NCBI RefSeq assembly: GCF_018812025.1
Contig: NC_063049.1
Coordinates: forward strand, 21,485,409-21,549,408
Direction of reading: 5' to 3'
Length of the DNA: 64,000 nucleotides
Origin: Megalobrama amblycephala
Taxonomy: Eukaryota; Chordata; Actinopteri; Cypriniformes; Xenocyprididae
The position numbers and the translations under genes were made by a program. Under the pieces are notes generated by a model. That model was not told the origin of the DNA and searched no databases. It saw nothing but the letters and a program-made list of their open reading frames with translations. Below are positions 47,055 through 58,416 of this stretch, piece by piece (position 1 is the first letter of the stretch; each line of letters begins with the position of its first letter).

Positions 47055-48420
47055 AGTCATTAACCTTTTGCAAGAACAGTTTTACATATTCCTTCCTCTA
47101 AAGTATTAAAATAATCTGTGAATTAAACCGTTAAGGAACTGGAATAGTTAATAAGAACCAGAATTCTTCACGATTCCTTTCCTTAACCACTGTGCACTAC
47201 ACAATCGTGTTTTGCCCCGTAACTTACGTGCACTGATCTGCAACAGCAACAGGAAAGTCATGAAAAATAAACTCCACTTACTTGGTGATACAGAATATTT
47301 TGCATTCAGTATGACTCTGAACTGGTTCAATCTTGAAAGTCAGACATAAACAAAATAAAACAAAAAGAATAGCATGCAAACTCTCTCTGAGCCTCTCCTA
47401 CACAAACGGGTTTGAGGACAAGTCGGTTCTTCCGAGGCTTAGTCCAAGGCCAACAGCAGCATCCGTTTCCCCATGGCCTGATTTCTACACAAACAAACAC
47501 CGATCCGCTGTTTAAACTAGCATTGAAGCGGGCGGCTCGGTAATGACTGTACAGCCGCCCTATTATTCAGAGACACAGAGGAACCTCAAAGGCCTGCTCC
47601 AGCTCCCACTTCTCTAATATGCATCAGAAAACTCTTTTGTTCGGACCAGCGCAAAGGCTTATTGTAAATATCAATCCGCTCAATACAATGCCGAATGCCA
47701 GAGAAAAAACTGGTGAGAAAGGATAAAGAAAAAAGGGGAGATATTTCCCATCATGCTCACGTTTCAATACGAAAACACTTTAAAAGAGCAGGGTTTGACG
47801 ACTTAGAGAGCAGTACCTATGCTCTGAAAGCCTTACATAATAAAGCTATAATGACACTGCTGTGAGCTCGAAGTAAAATAATGGAAACCATTTCAAAGAG
47901 AAATAAATCCCTTCCTTAAATGCCTCTCTGTTTATCATCTTCACTGATGTATGGCCTTTGATATTTATATGGTTTCTTCTCCATGTGAGAAGGCCTCTTA
48001 GTAGAACGCATCCTCTTGATTTTTTCCTTGGGCTGGTGGTGTAGTGGTTAAGGCTCAAGGCTCGCAACTGGAAGTTTCAAGTTTAAACAATGCATGTATT
48101 TCCTATATATTTTAGGCTAAATTGATCATGCTTTCTTTTTTTTTAAAGACTGTTGTACTCTCAGCTTCAACATCAGTACAAAAATGCCAAAAAAAGTCAG
48201 CAAATTCCCTAACATCTTTTGCAAGAATAGTTTTAAATTTATTACTGAAATGATCTCATCATTTGGCATTGAATTATATTTCTTTTTTTCAAATATTTCT
48301 TCCTCAAAAGTATTAAAAGACTTGTTGAGTCATTCAGGAACTGGAACTGTTAAAAGAAATTGGAACGAGAATTGTTAAATTCTTAAAGATTCCATTCCTT
48401 AACAGCTGTGCACTTGAATA
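47055..48420 (+). repeat. Two diverged direct copies of a short repeat, 1.2 kb apart
   Basis: 47055-47205 and 48225-48420 share tattccttcctc / atttcttcctc, aaagtattaaaa, gaactggaat / gaactggaac, cgattcctttccttaac / gattccattccttaac and ctgtgcac in order. Between them 47515-47720 is unique and could be a conserved segment (gctcggtaatgactgtac, ctctaatatgcatcag). Confidence 0.6.
48031..48085 (+). repeat. tRNA-derived SINE head fragment
   Basis: ggctggtggtgtagtggt then taaggctcaaggctcgc has the A-box pattern TGGTGTAGTGG; a weak B-box (agtttcaagtt) follows. A complete tRNA fold is not seen. Confidence 0.6.
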
Positions 48421-48747
48421 GCAAATCCCATCTATGCCTGATAATAAGTACCAACTATTTCACGAAGATATAAAACAAAATCAGAATGTTCAGATCTACC
48501 AGTGAATATCTAATATCTAATTTAAAACAATTCTAAATAACTGATCACATAAACCTCGCAAAACTTGGCATATCTGGTAATCAGTTCTTCCTCAAAAGCA
48601 TTTGCAGCCCAATAACGAGTAAGCCTGACTGTTTCTTGATAGACTGATCAAAACCTGCACCCTGACTCCTGAAGTTGCGTAGCAGCCAATAAGACTGGAA
48701 CCAGGAATTTTCAGTCCATTCTTGCTACTTTATATGCAATATACATC

Positions 48748-48897
48748 GGAACATTTCATGGGCTGTCGATGGATGTGCTGTCTGAGGCTGAGAATATCAC
48801 TATTGTGCCCTTGAGCAGGGCACTTAACCCCAGGTTGCTCCAGGGGGATTTGTCCCTGTAATACACCGACGGTTCATGTCAATGGTGACACAGTGTG
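48748..48897 (+). repeat. SINE body fragment (V-SINE-like conserved domain)
   Basis: attgtgcccttgagcagg, gcacttaaccccaggttg and ctccagggggatttgtcc match the conserved middle of fish tRNA-derived SINEs. The 3' tail is missing. Confidence 0.7.
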
Positions 48898-49083
48898 AAT
48901 GTCACATAAACAAACTCCACCACAAATAAAGATTCGAATCTAATCTGCTTAAACCAGATCTAGCATTATCATATAAGGGCACAAGGACAAACAATCCAGC
49001 ATGGATTAATATTCAGAAAACTGAAAAGGATGGAAACTATAGAAGAGTGACACACCCTAAAAAGAAAAAAGAAGTGTGCTTAA

Positions 49084-49890
49084 AGGGTTAGTTCACCCAA
49101 AAATGAAAATTTTATTAATTACTCACCCTCATGTCATTCCACACCCGTAAGACCTTAATTCATCTTTGGAACACAAATTAAGATATTTTTGATGAAATCT
49201 GATGGCTCAGTGAGGCCTCCATTGACAGCAAGTTAATTTACACTTTCAAACACACAGGAAGGTACTAAAGTTATATTTAAAAAAGTTCATGTGACTACAG
49301 TGGTTCAACGACGAGAATACATTTTGTAAAAAAAACAAAAACAAAATAGCCACTTTATCCAACAATATCTAGTGATGGCCGATTCCAAAACACTGCTTCA
49401 TGAAGCTTCGAAGCTTTACAAATCCTTTGTTTTGAATCAGTGGTTCGGAGTGTGTATCATACTGGCAAAGTCATGTGAACCATTGAAATCTTGAAACACT
49501 TATGACGTAACGAAGCCTAGTTTACTGAAATCACGTAACTTTGGTACTCCAAAACCACTGATTCGAAACAAAAGATTCATAAAGCTTCGAAGCTTCATGA
49601 AGCAGTGTGTTGAAATCGCCCATCACTAGATATTGTTGAATAAAGTCGTTCTTTTTTTTCTTGAAGTATTCTTGTCACTTCATAACATTAAGGTTGAACC
49701 ACTGGGTGCCTTTCTGGGTGTTTGAAAGTGTAAATTAACTTGCTGTCAATGGAGGCCTCACTGAGCCATTGGATTTCATCAAAAATATCTTAATTTGTGT
49801 TCCGAAGATGAATGAAGGTCTTACGGCTGTGGAACAACATGAGGGTGAGTAATAAATGACAGAATTTTCAATTTTGGATGAACTAACCCT
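49084..49890. mobile_element. Angel-like long palindrome, 807 bp, intact
   Basis: TTAA at 49080-49083 and 49891-49894; ends AGGGTTAGTTCA and TGAACTAACCCT. Arms pair through caaattaagatatttttg, aggcctccattgacagc and gcttcatgaagcttcgaa to a short loop near 49500. This is the reference for the truncated copies at 11866, 44810 and 45566. Confidence 0.92.
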
Positions 49891-49894
49891 TTAA

Positions 49895-50335
49895 TTGCAC
49901 TGAATGTGCACTTGTAGTGTACTTCAAATCTTAAATACCATTTTTTTTAAGTGTACTTACAGATAATATATTAATGAAATAAAGTGGCACTTAAGTGTAA
50001 ATAGATTCAGCACTACATTTCAAAGACAATAGAAGTAATTATGAAGTTATATATAAATATGTACTCACTTAATTGGGTCAAAAACACTATAAAAGTTCAG
50101 CTAACTGAATTTAATATAAAATTTAAACTAAAACGTTTTCATTTAATTTAAATTAACATGCAGTTATGTGTCTGAAAACATTACATTCAGTTCACACTTT
50201 AGTATATTCTTTAGCATACTTTTTTCATAATAGGTACTCTTTTTAAAAGTATGCAACTTCTTTTTCCACAAGGGTATGCAAAAATAGATTGATAAACATA
50301 TGTATGCATATAATCACACACACACACACACGTTT
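49895..50335. other. Intron, nothing recognised
   Basis: AT-rich unique sequence with a short CA run at 50317-50332. Confidence 0.4.
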
Positions 50336-51500
50336 GTTTTTGTGAATTGTGGGGACGTAATGGTAGACGTAATGGTTTTTAATGGTAGACGTAATGGTTT
50401 TTATATGGATTTTATACTGTACAAACCGTATTTTCTATCCCCCTACACCAGGGGTCTCAAACTCAAATTGGCGGGGGGCCATTTCTGTGATTGACCCCTC
50501 ATAGGAGGGCCATATTAACATTCAAGCGCAAGAAAGCGCAACATTTCAGAAAATTTACTTTCCTTTGCATTATTTCTCATTTACTTCAAATTTCATTAGG
50601 CCTACTAAAAAATGTTATACCTATAACATAAATATTTTATTTACCATACTAAATGTAAACAGCAGTGTCTCTCTCATTGTTACAGAGTGTAATATAATTA
50701 TATAATACTATTACTAATATAATACTACTTATAATACTACTAATATACTAATATAATACTACTAATATAATACTATTAATTGCAATAGTCTGGTGCAACT
50801 TCTCACATCCAACAAAGTGCATGGAATAAAAAAATTAGTAATTTAGGAACAAAACCAGCAACACTTGTGGCGTGGAGGGGTCAGAAATAAACAAAAAACT
50901 GGAGCTATATATATCAACTTTATTTTGCCAAAAAATAAAAATCTCTCATTGTTACATACATTATTAGTTTTTAACATTTACACAGCTGAGACACAATTGT
51001 CCAAGATGCCGTTTGAGCATCGGTAACGTTTAATAGTTGCATCGGACGCGTTTCGGTGGTTTAAATCGACGCTCGTGATTTAAAGTCGAGTGCTTTTACT
51101 GTAATTTAGGCAAGCGCGCTCATAATAGAAGCGACGCGGTTGAGAGAGCGCGGCTCATGGTTGCATAGCAACGACAGACGCCACTGAAGCGAAAGCGCTT
51201 TGGAAAGAAGGAGAATGCGGCGCGGTTTTATTTTTGAGATCAGTTGCGGGCAGGGTAGAGGGTGAGGGCGGGCCGTAAATGGCCTGCGGGCCGGCAGTTT
51301 GAGACCACTGCCCTACACTAACCCTAACCCTAAACCTAACAATCACAGGAAACTGTGCACACTTTTACTTTCTCACAAGAACTCATTCTGTATGATTTAT
51401 AAGCCTTTTGAAAAGTGGGGACATGGGGAATGTCCTCATAAGTCACCTCTTTTTGTAATACCTATGTCATACCCATGTCATTATACACATTTGTGTCCTG
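50336..51500 (+). repeat. Interspersed repeat (second copy of 10125-10375) split by hAT-like element
   Basis: gtggggacgtaatgg, actgtacaaaccgtattt, then after the insertion ctaaccctaaccctaaac, cttttgaaaagtgggg, gaatgtcctcataagtc and ccatgtcattatacac. Confidence 0.7.
50449..51310. mobile_element. hAT-like element, 862 bp, exact 8-bp duplication
   Basis: CAGGGGTCTCAAACTC and the right end TTTGAGACCACTG are inverted repeats; both flanks are CCCTACAC (50441-50448 and 51311-51318). Subterminal gggggccatttctg / ggccgtaaatggcctg words also pair. No transposase frame. Confidence 0.92.
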
Positions 51501-52394
51501 ATATGTCACAAAAACATGCAAACACACACAGACACGCACAGACACACACACACAGACACACAGACACAGACACACTGGCTGATTAGAATGTGATGTTCAA
51601 ATTCTGCAGGCAGATTGTCATCCCACAACAGGGACAATAATGAGAAGTGAGTGGAACGCTGTGTGCCTAATTACCGTCCTCAGTAATTAGTAATAAGCTG
51701 CCGCTGTTTTCTTGACCAGAAGATCTGGTGTGCACACGTAAGTGTATGTGTGGTATCTCCACATCATGGAAAACAGCAGATGCAATCACACGTCCACGAG
51801 CAAATGAGAAAATAACCTGATAATTTGTGTTAATGAGTTTGTTTTGAAGCTACGAACTCATAACTAGGTCATCCGAGTGGCACAATTGAACCACATCTCA
51901 GTTTAAAATTTCAGAGAAAGTCTTATAACAAAGAGATCTGGTTTTTATCTTGATCTCCATGAATAGGGATGTTAGATACTGCATCAGGATATCTGTGTGC
52001 ATGAAACGGGATCTTCAGCTGTGCCGTATCTGTTCGCACTGACCATAATGAACAACCCTTCTCCTCTCTCACACTCTCTCCTTCTTTCGCCACATGTCTG
52101 TAGTCTGTCGTCTCACGGAAGGGCCAATTAGGCTAGTGTGTGGGAAGAGGAAGCACATGACAGGGACAAAGCCAAACACTTTACTCTCAATTACTCTCTC
52201 TCAACAGCCACACACACACAAATCCACAATCACTATAAATACTGATCTAGCACCTTTGTATAACCATGTTCAACTACAGACATATGGGAGTCTATGAGGA
52301 TCAAAGTGAAATGTGGAATATACTCCAAATGTCTTAAAAAGCACCACATTTCTAATTCTTACTATTTCAAATTCTCGCTTATTTATTGTTCTAT
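51501..52394. other. Unique intron, candidate conserved element 51595-51735
   Basis: After a CA-rich run (51520-51575), 51595-51735 has gggacaataatgagaagt, gcctaattaccgtcctca and gtaattagtaataagctg: dense homeodomain-like sites in non-repetitive DNA. Conserved enhancer is a reasonable guess only. Confidence 0.33.
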
Positions 52395-52716
52395 TTACAC
52401 TACCATTCAATAGTTTAAGGTCAGAGTAAGGGTCAGGGTCAAATTATTTTTGAGAGAGAGAGTAATTAATAATTTTATTCAGCAAGGATGCATTAAATTG
52501 ACAGTAAAGACATTTTTAATGTTAATGTCAAAGAAACAATGTTCTTATGAACTTGCTATTAATAAAAAAAGTATTAGTTTCCACAAAAACAAAAAACAAA
52601 AAAACAACTGTTTTCAACATTGATACTATTAAGAAAAGTTTCTTGAGCATCAAATCAGCAAATTAGATTGATTTCTGAAGGATCATGTGACACCGAAGTA
52701 TCACATGAAAAAAAAT

Positions 52717-52747
<31 letters not shown>

Positions 52748-52750
52748 ATA
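52395..52750 (-). repeat. Interspersed DNA-element copy, minus orientation
   Basis: actaccattcaatagttt, cagcaaggatgcattaaa, tttctgaaggatcatgtg: same family as at 14.3 kb. It ends in poly-A (52708-52743). Confidence 0.8.
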
Positions 52751-52867
52751 GCCCCCAAGCATTTTTTATTGTAGTCTGTACTTTTGTTTGTTTGTTTTTT
52801 ATTTTTTCAAAATAATCAGATATTGAAAAGTGGCACAAAAGCTGATGCCACTACACACTGCACCTTA

Positions 52868-53158
<291 letters not shown>

Positions 53159-53199
53159 TTATGAAACTGCCAGCCAAAAATGGCATCTTAACATCTTCT

Positions 53200-53872
53200 C
53201 ATAGGCATAATTAGTGGGTGGGACATGTCCCCACCACTTTTTGCCAGGGTCGATATTGTCCCAAGCACTTTTTGAAACATCTCGCGGCACGGATGTATAC
53301 TAATACAAAATAAACATCTCTAGTTGATTAGCAATTCGTTCGTTTGTGTTAAATAATAGGCGATTTGGTGCTGAGATGTGTTGTTTTTGAAATCATGTCG
53401 AGTGCTCGTTGCCGCTGTTATCATTGGCGCAACGGTTTTCTCTTTGCGCTTGTGCACAGTGCGCAGTCTTCACATGGACAGAATCTATTCTTTCCGTTGA
53501 AATCACAAACAAAATGCACATAAATGTGTCTCTGCTCTTGATAAACAATCACTGATGAACATCTTTGGTTTTAATGAGAAAAAAAGTTAAATAAATAACG
53601 CGAGGGCGGATTAGAACCCAGAACCTCTGGCACGCTGAGCAAAAATTCTACCCCTCGTCCATCAGGACAATCTAATACTAGCGCAGATTTACATATTTAC
53701 TGACTAAATGTAAATACTTTAGCGACTAACAATATTGTATTATAGTAGATGTAAGGATGAAACTGACATATTAAACATGAGGTCTATGTCAATATATTTT
53801 GTGCATTTATTATTGTAATGATACACACACATTCCTGTCCTACCCACTTTTTAAAACAAAGTTACGCCACTG
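53200..53872. mobile_element. hAT-like element, 673 bp, 8-bp duplication, near exon A acceptor
   Basis: Flanks CATCTTCT at 53192-53199 and 53873-53880 are identical. Ends CATAGGCATAATTA and AAGTTACGCCACTG are imperfect inverted repeats; gtccccaccactttttg / cctacccactttttaaaa also pair at the subtermini. It holds a tRNA-like segment at 53606-53668 (minus). Confidence 0.88.
53606..53668 (-). other. tRNA-like segment with Pol III A- and B-box words
   Basis: On the minus strand tggacgaggggtag resembles an A-box and gggttctaatcc a B-box, about 35 bases apart. The acceptor stem does not pair, so this is not a working tRNA. It may be a tRNA-derived SINE piece or a chance match. Confidence 0.4.
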
Positions 53873-53880
53873 CATCTTCT

Positions 53881-54340
53881 CCATACATTTCTGCAAACAA
53901 TTCAGGCCAAAATATATGTACAGACTCTGTTTAAACTTTTAGATCATTTTAGTGTTTTGTGTGCTATTTCTGTCATGTAAATTTGATAATAAAGAAATTT
54001 AACATTAAAGATGAAAATCTCTCATTGAATCAATTTTCCTGCCTGGCAATATTACAAGTTAAAAGACAACTTATGTGGCATGATGTTACCAGAAAAATGA
54101 AAAACACACAAAAAAAGAATCAACTCAAATAAATAAATATTTTTTAAAAAAGTCACGGTTACAGTAAGTACTTACAATTGTAGTAAACCAGGTCAGTTTC
54201 TGTACTTATAAACACTTAGCTCATCTGTAAAACTTTTGCATTAAAAAAAGCTGGTTAAATTATTTTTTACAGCCGTTATGTTTTTAGGGTTTATGGTGTT
54301 GTAAAACTAGATATAACTTTACACAGAGAAAAAACAAAAA

Positions 54341-54345
<5 letters not shown>
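53881..54345. other. AT-rich intron, nothing recognised
   Basis: No supported feature. Confidence 0.4.
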
Positions 54346-54420
<75 letters not shown>

Positions 54421-54426
54421 TTTTTT
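54346..54426 (+). repeat. (AT)n followed by poly-T
   Basis: About 29 AT units run straight into about 24 T. Confidence 0.97.
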
Positions 54427-56004
54427 CCCAGATTAACACATATTTTACATCTTGTGGCTATACAATTGACAACTGTTGTGGTAATCAACATTATGCCACA
54501 AATGCTGTCAGCTGAGCTTAACTTGTACTAAACCTGAGATGACACCATTGTATTTGCATACTACACTGCGATTGGTTTTCTTTTTTGCATTTATTTGCCT
54601 ACTACTTGCATGGTTTTCTTTCTTATATCTGCAAAGGCATATTATGTGAACAGTAAAGCGGCTTTGCAAAACCAAACCTTAACTAAACTTAAACTTTACA
54701 ACTACATTTTGCTGCATAGCAATCACTGGTATTAGGAAATGTTAATCTAATTTGTGTGCTTTATGAAAGGCTCGCTCATTTGTTTCTGTGATTTGATTGC
54801 TAATCAAAGATGGTAGGTCAATAGAGACTACTGGAGCGTTTCCCAAAGGCAGTTTGGAAAGAAGACAAAGCAAAACGTTAATAATGTTTGAAGTGCCAAA
54901 GGTGAATCTTTATAAGACTGAGCATGTATGTGAATGTATGCGTGTTTGTGAGTATGTGTGTGATTGTAAACACTCTCTCTCCTCTAATGAAAATGACTTT
55001 TTAAACATGCGTCTCCACAGGGAATGATGGATGAGAGCTCAAGCCTGGGACTCGTTTCTCCATCAATCAGAAGCACCATGCCCCTTTCTCTCTCTCTCTT
55101 CTATCTCCCTTCTTTCCATCTCCGCATACCTCCATCCTTCCTTTTGTCAACCACACCCTTCTCTATACATCTCCTACACCCAGAATCATTAGCTAAAGCG
55201 CTGCAGCTCCTAGAATGCATTCATGAATCAGGAAATCATTGTATCGACAGGTGGTGCGCCTCACTGGAATTCCAATCAGCCTGGCCTGCTGCCGGCACCG
55301 GCCCCCTTTTTGTTTGTCTAATGGTCGTTTAAATGAAAGTGGAAGTGGGATCAGTCGTTTAATCTGTGTGGCCTCCAAACTGCCAGAGAAGGCCAGACGA
55401 GATGAGCCAAGCCCGGCCCAGCTGCATGCTTTCTGCTCTCAGGATTATGACACAGAAGAAATTTATGCACATATAATTTGGGATGTGGTACAGAAAGAAA
55501 GAGAGAGAGAGATAGAGATAGAGAGATGAGGAATGGGATGCTGAAAGACAGGGAGGGTGGATGGAGATGAGGACACAGCTGGATGAGAAAGTCTCCATGT
55601 AACATTACAACAGATGCCACACTTTGAAGTTTGACAAGAAATGAAGTTGATGAAAGGATGACAAAGGATTATATGCGGATATACATGTGACATGCTCATT
55701 GCACAAAGAACCAGAGAAACACAGATACACAGATTTTAATATATTTTATATTTTATGCTGGCGAAGCTGAATTTTTTACTTACAAAAACACTACTAATAA
55801 AGAATCTGTGAATATGTTGCCAACTTTACCAAACTTATCCAGTTCACTTACATAAAAACCTTGCCTTGAACTAAGCACTGAACATATTTCTTTATGTTTA
55901 AGTCCAAGTTCAAAATAAAACTCTATTAATCGCTCCATTGTTAATGTACGGAGCTGTCTGAACCACTGCCAGAGGGAAATTAAACAGCAAGTGTTTGTCT
56001 GAAC
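54427..56004. other. Unique intron, candidate conserved element 55180-55440
   Basis: 55180-55440 (gaatgcattcatgaatca, ggaattccaatcagcctg, ctaatggtcgtttaaatg, agtcgtttaatctgtgtg) is balanced, non-repetitive and rich in TAAT-type words. Open frames here on both strands show no protein similarity, so I favour a non-coding element. Confidence 0.33.
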
Positions 56005-56160
56005 TCAAACAGGTTTTGCGAGAGAACACAAAAGTTTGTGAGAGAACGCGAAAGTTTTGCGAGGGAAAGAAAATATCTTTAAGAGAACACAAAAGTTTTG
56101 CGAGGGAACGCAAAGTTACTCGGGGGAACACAAAAGTTTTGCGAGAGAACGCAAAAGCTT
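56005..56160 (+). repeat. Minisatellite, units of about 22 bp
   Basis: Six or seven units of the type gcgagagaacacaaaagttt with small changes. Confidence 0.88.
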
Positions 56161-57397
56161 AAAAATTCCAATTTTTTTCCACCACTATGTCCCTTTAGGG
56201 GCTCTGTAACTTTCAAATTTTACTAATTTAAAAAAACACCCTACCGCAAACTTTTAAAAGGTAGTGTATTTGCTTATTAAATCACTTAATTCTGTCAAAT
56301 AAAAGTTTTTTTTGCAATCTTAAGAGTCCATTTTCTCAACAACAAGATATCAAGAAGCCAACAGGTAAATAATATTATCTCACATATTAATATCTTATAT
56401 ATAAGCACGTTGTGCAGCGTGATGTAAACGTGAGTCGCGTGAGAAGGGACGTCTTCTGTGCTACTGTGTCACTTTTTGCACGAGTTTCAGAACGCGCTTA
56501 CATCACACTTCACTACATGTTAGCATTTATGTCAAGCGTGAACATATGAACCTGCGTGCATTATCATTGTGCTCATTGGGTCTCATACACTTACATGATA
56601 TAGACTGACAGAGATGGATTATTTTTCTAAAAATCTTCAGTTGTGTTCATCTGATGAAAGAACGTCATATAGATCTGGGATGGCATGAGGGTGTGTAGGC
56701 TAAATGATGAGAGAATTTTCATTTTTGGATAGAGTATACCTTCAATTGTGAGAATAAACACTAAGAACTGGCCACAGCCCTGACAACTTGAATTACTTTG
56801 AATAAAACAAGTTTCACTCAACAAGGGCTAATCCTGAAATTTAAACAGAAAGGACCAAGGCAAACCATTCTTAAATTGGACTTTCAAGCACACTGTTGTG
56901 GTGTATCATAAGGGAAAAGTTCATTAGCAGCAGAGCGTCAGAGAGTGGGAGAGGTCCGCTGCAGCTGAGCTCCAGACTCAGTGCAGGGCTAGATTTGTGT
57001 GAAAGGAGGTTTATAAATAGCAGGCCCCTGATGTACCAGCCAGCGTGACTGAAATGTTCTCTGTACGAGCACAGTTCGTGTCATAAACGTAATTACTTCT
57101 GTCCCACGGCCTGCTGATGGAATTAAGCAGCTTTTGAGAGGTCTGCTCTCTAAAGGTCTCCAAAACTTTTGGCTCAGAGGAGGAGAGTTTAAATATGTGT
57201 CTTGGGATACTATGCTTTAATCAGACCCACGTACATGCTGAAAAGGGGGAGGGCTATTAAATGTAGTCCTTACCTGATTTAAGGAAACAAAGATAGAGAC
57301 TAAAACTGCATCTCAATTTACATACCATTCTAATAGATCCCAAATAATAGGTTGTTTTGATAAATGTACAGTGCCATTAAAGTACACTACTTTTTGT
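56161..57397. other. Unique intron with Angel-like half copy and candidate conserved segment
   Basis: 56618-56742 is a diverged right half of an Angel-like element (gatggcatgagggtgtg, gagaattttcatttttgg). 57000-57180 (cataaacgtaattactt, ggaattaagcagcttttg) has the look of conserved non-coding DNA. Confidence 0.35.
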
Positions 57398-57405
57398 AGA
57401 TTTTC

Positions 57406-58408
57406 CAACCCGATCTCATGGCAATTTGTACGTATTTTACAAGGTGGCAAATTCACACAAATTCTTATAAAACGGTTAGTTCCTGTCCTTGATTCTGACT
57501 GGTCAATAGCTGTGTTTTATTCATGATAAAACACGTCTATGACCGCTTCACCCAACAGTTCTGTGTATCACTACACAACACCCTTAGCAACCACTTTTAG
57601 CAACGTAAATTGTATGTTCTCAATTGATATTGTTCATTGAAGCTTACTGTATTATGTAGAAGAGTATTGAGAGAAAGAGATCGAGTGAGCGAGTTTATTA
57701 CCTGCATTCAGATTTAGCGTTTTCCTTCAGGTCAGTCCTATGCTCATAATAAAAAATCAGTTTAAATGTCTGATGTATTATCTTGTCCTTTTAACAGTTA
57801 AGGGGTTTTCCCATGACTGACAGCACTAGTCAAAGCATTTATCAGTTGTGTCTTGTTCCTTGTTCACAACGATTCAGTCTTTTCAATGTAAAAGTCTTCG
57901 CTACTGACTGACACACTCATAAAGACAGTCTTTGCCGCAATCTAATGGCATAATAATGTAACTTCTGTTGGGGTCAGGGACTATTTTTTCTGGTGGAAGG
58001 AAGTTGCATTGTTACATATTTTTGGCTTTAATATTTGTATTGTGTGGTAACTATTTTATAAAAGCAACAAGGTACTCGAGGCTAGTGCTGTATCGTGAAT
58101 AAGTCACGGCTTCACGTCATGCCTAACAACGCCCTTCAGCCGTGACTTATTCACGATACAGCACTAGCCTCGAGTACCTTGTTGCTTACGTATGACCTCA
58201 CTCGTAGGAATTTGTGTGTTTTTTTGCTAAAGCGTACGTATTTTACAAGTTTCCAAATTCGTATGAATTCGTACAACTGACCTACCCCTAACCCCGCCCC
58301 TAAACCTACCTGTCACTGGGGTTTAGACAAATTGTTTGAATTCGTACAACCTCACTTGTAATTAGCCACTTTGTAAAATACGTACGAATTGGTCGTGAGA
58401 TAGCGTTG
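57406..58408. mobile_element. hAT-like element, 1.0 kb, exact 8-bp duplication, perfect internal hairpin
   Basis: Flanks AGATTTTC at 57398-57405 and 58409-58416. Ends CAACCCGATCTCATGGC and its imperfect inverse (gtcgtgagatagcgttg). Subterminal tacgtattttacaa / ttgtaaaatacgta pair. It contains a perfect hairpin at 58062-58187. No transposase frame. Confidence 0.88.
58062..58187. repeat. Perfect inverted repeat, 49-bp arms, 28-bp loop
   Basis: 58062-58110 (aagcaacaaggtactcga ... aagtcacggc) is the exact reverse complement of 58139-58187. No mismatch was found on reading both arms. Confidence 0.95.
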
Positions 58409-58416
58409 AGATTTTC

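Noticed and set aside
51319..51345. Telomere-like ctaaccctaaccctaaac
   Set aside because: Only two to three units, and it belongs to an interspersed repeat interrupted by the hAT-like element; not an interstitial telomere.
53606..53668. Functional tRNA gene on the minus strand
   Set aside because: A- and B-box words are present but acceptor and anticodon stems do not pair.
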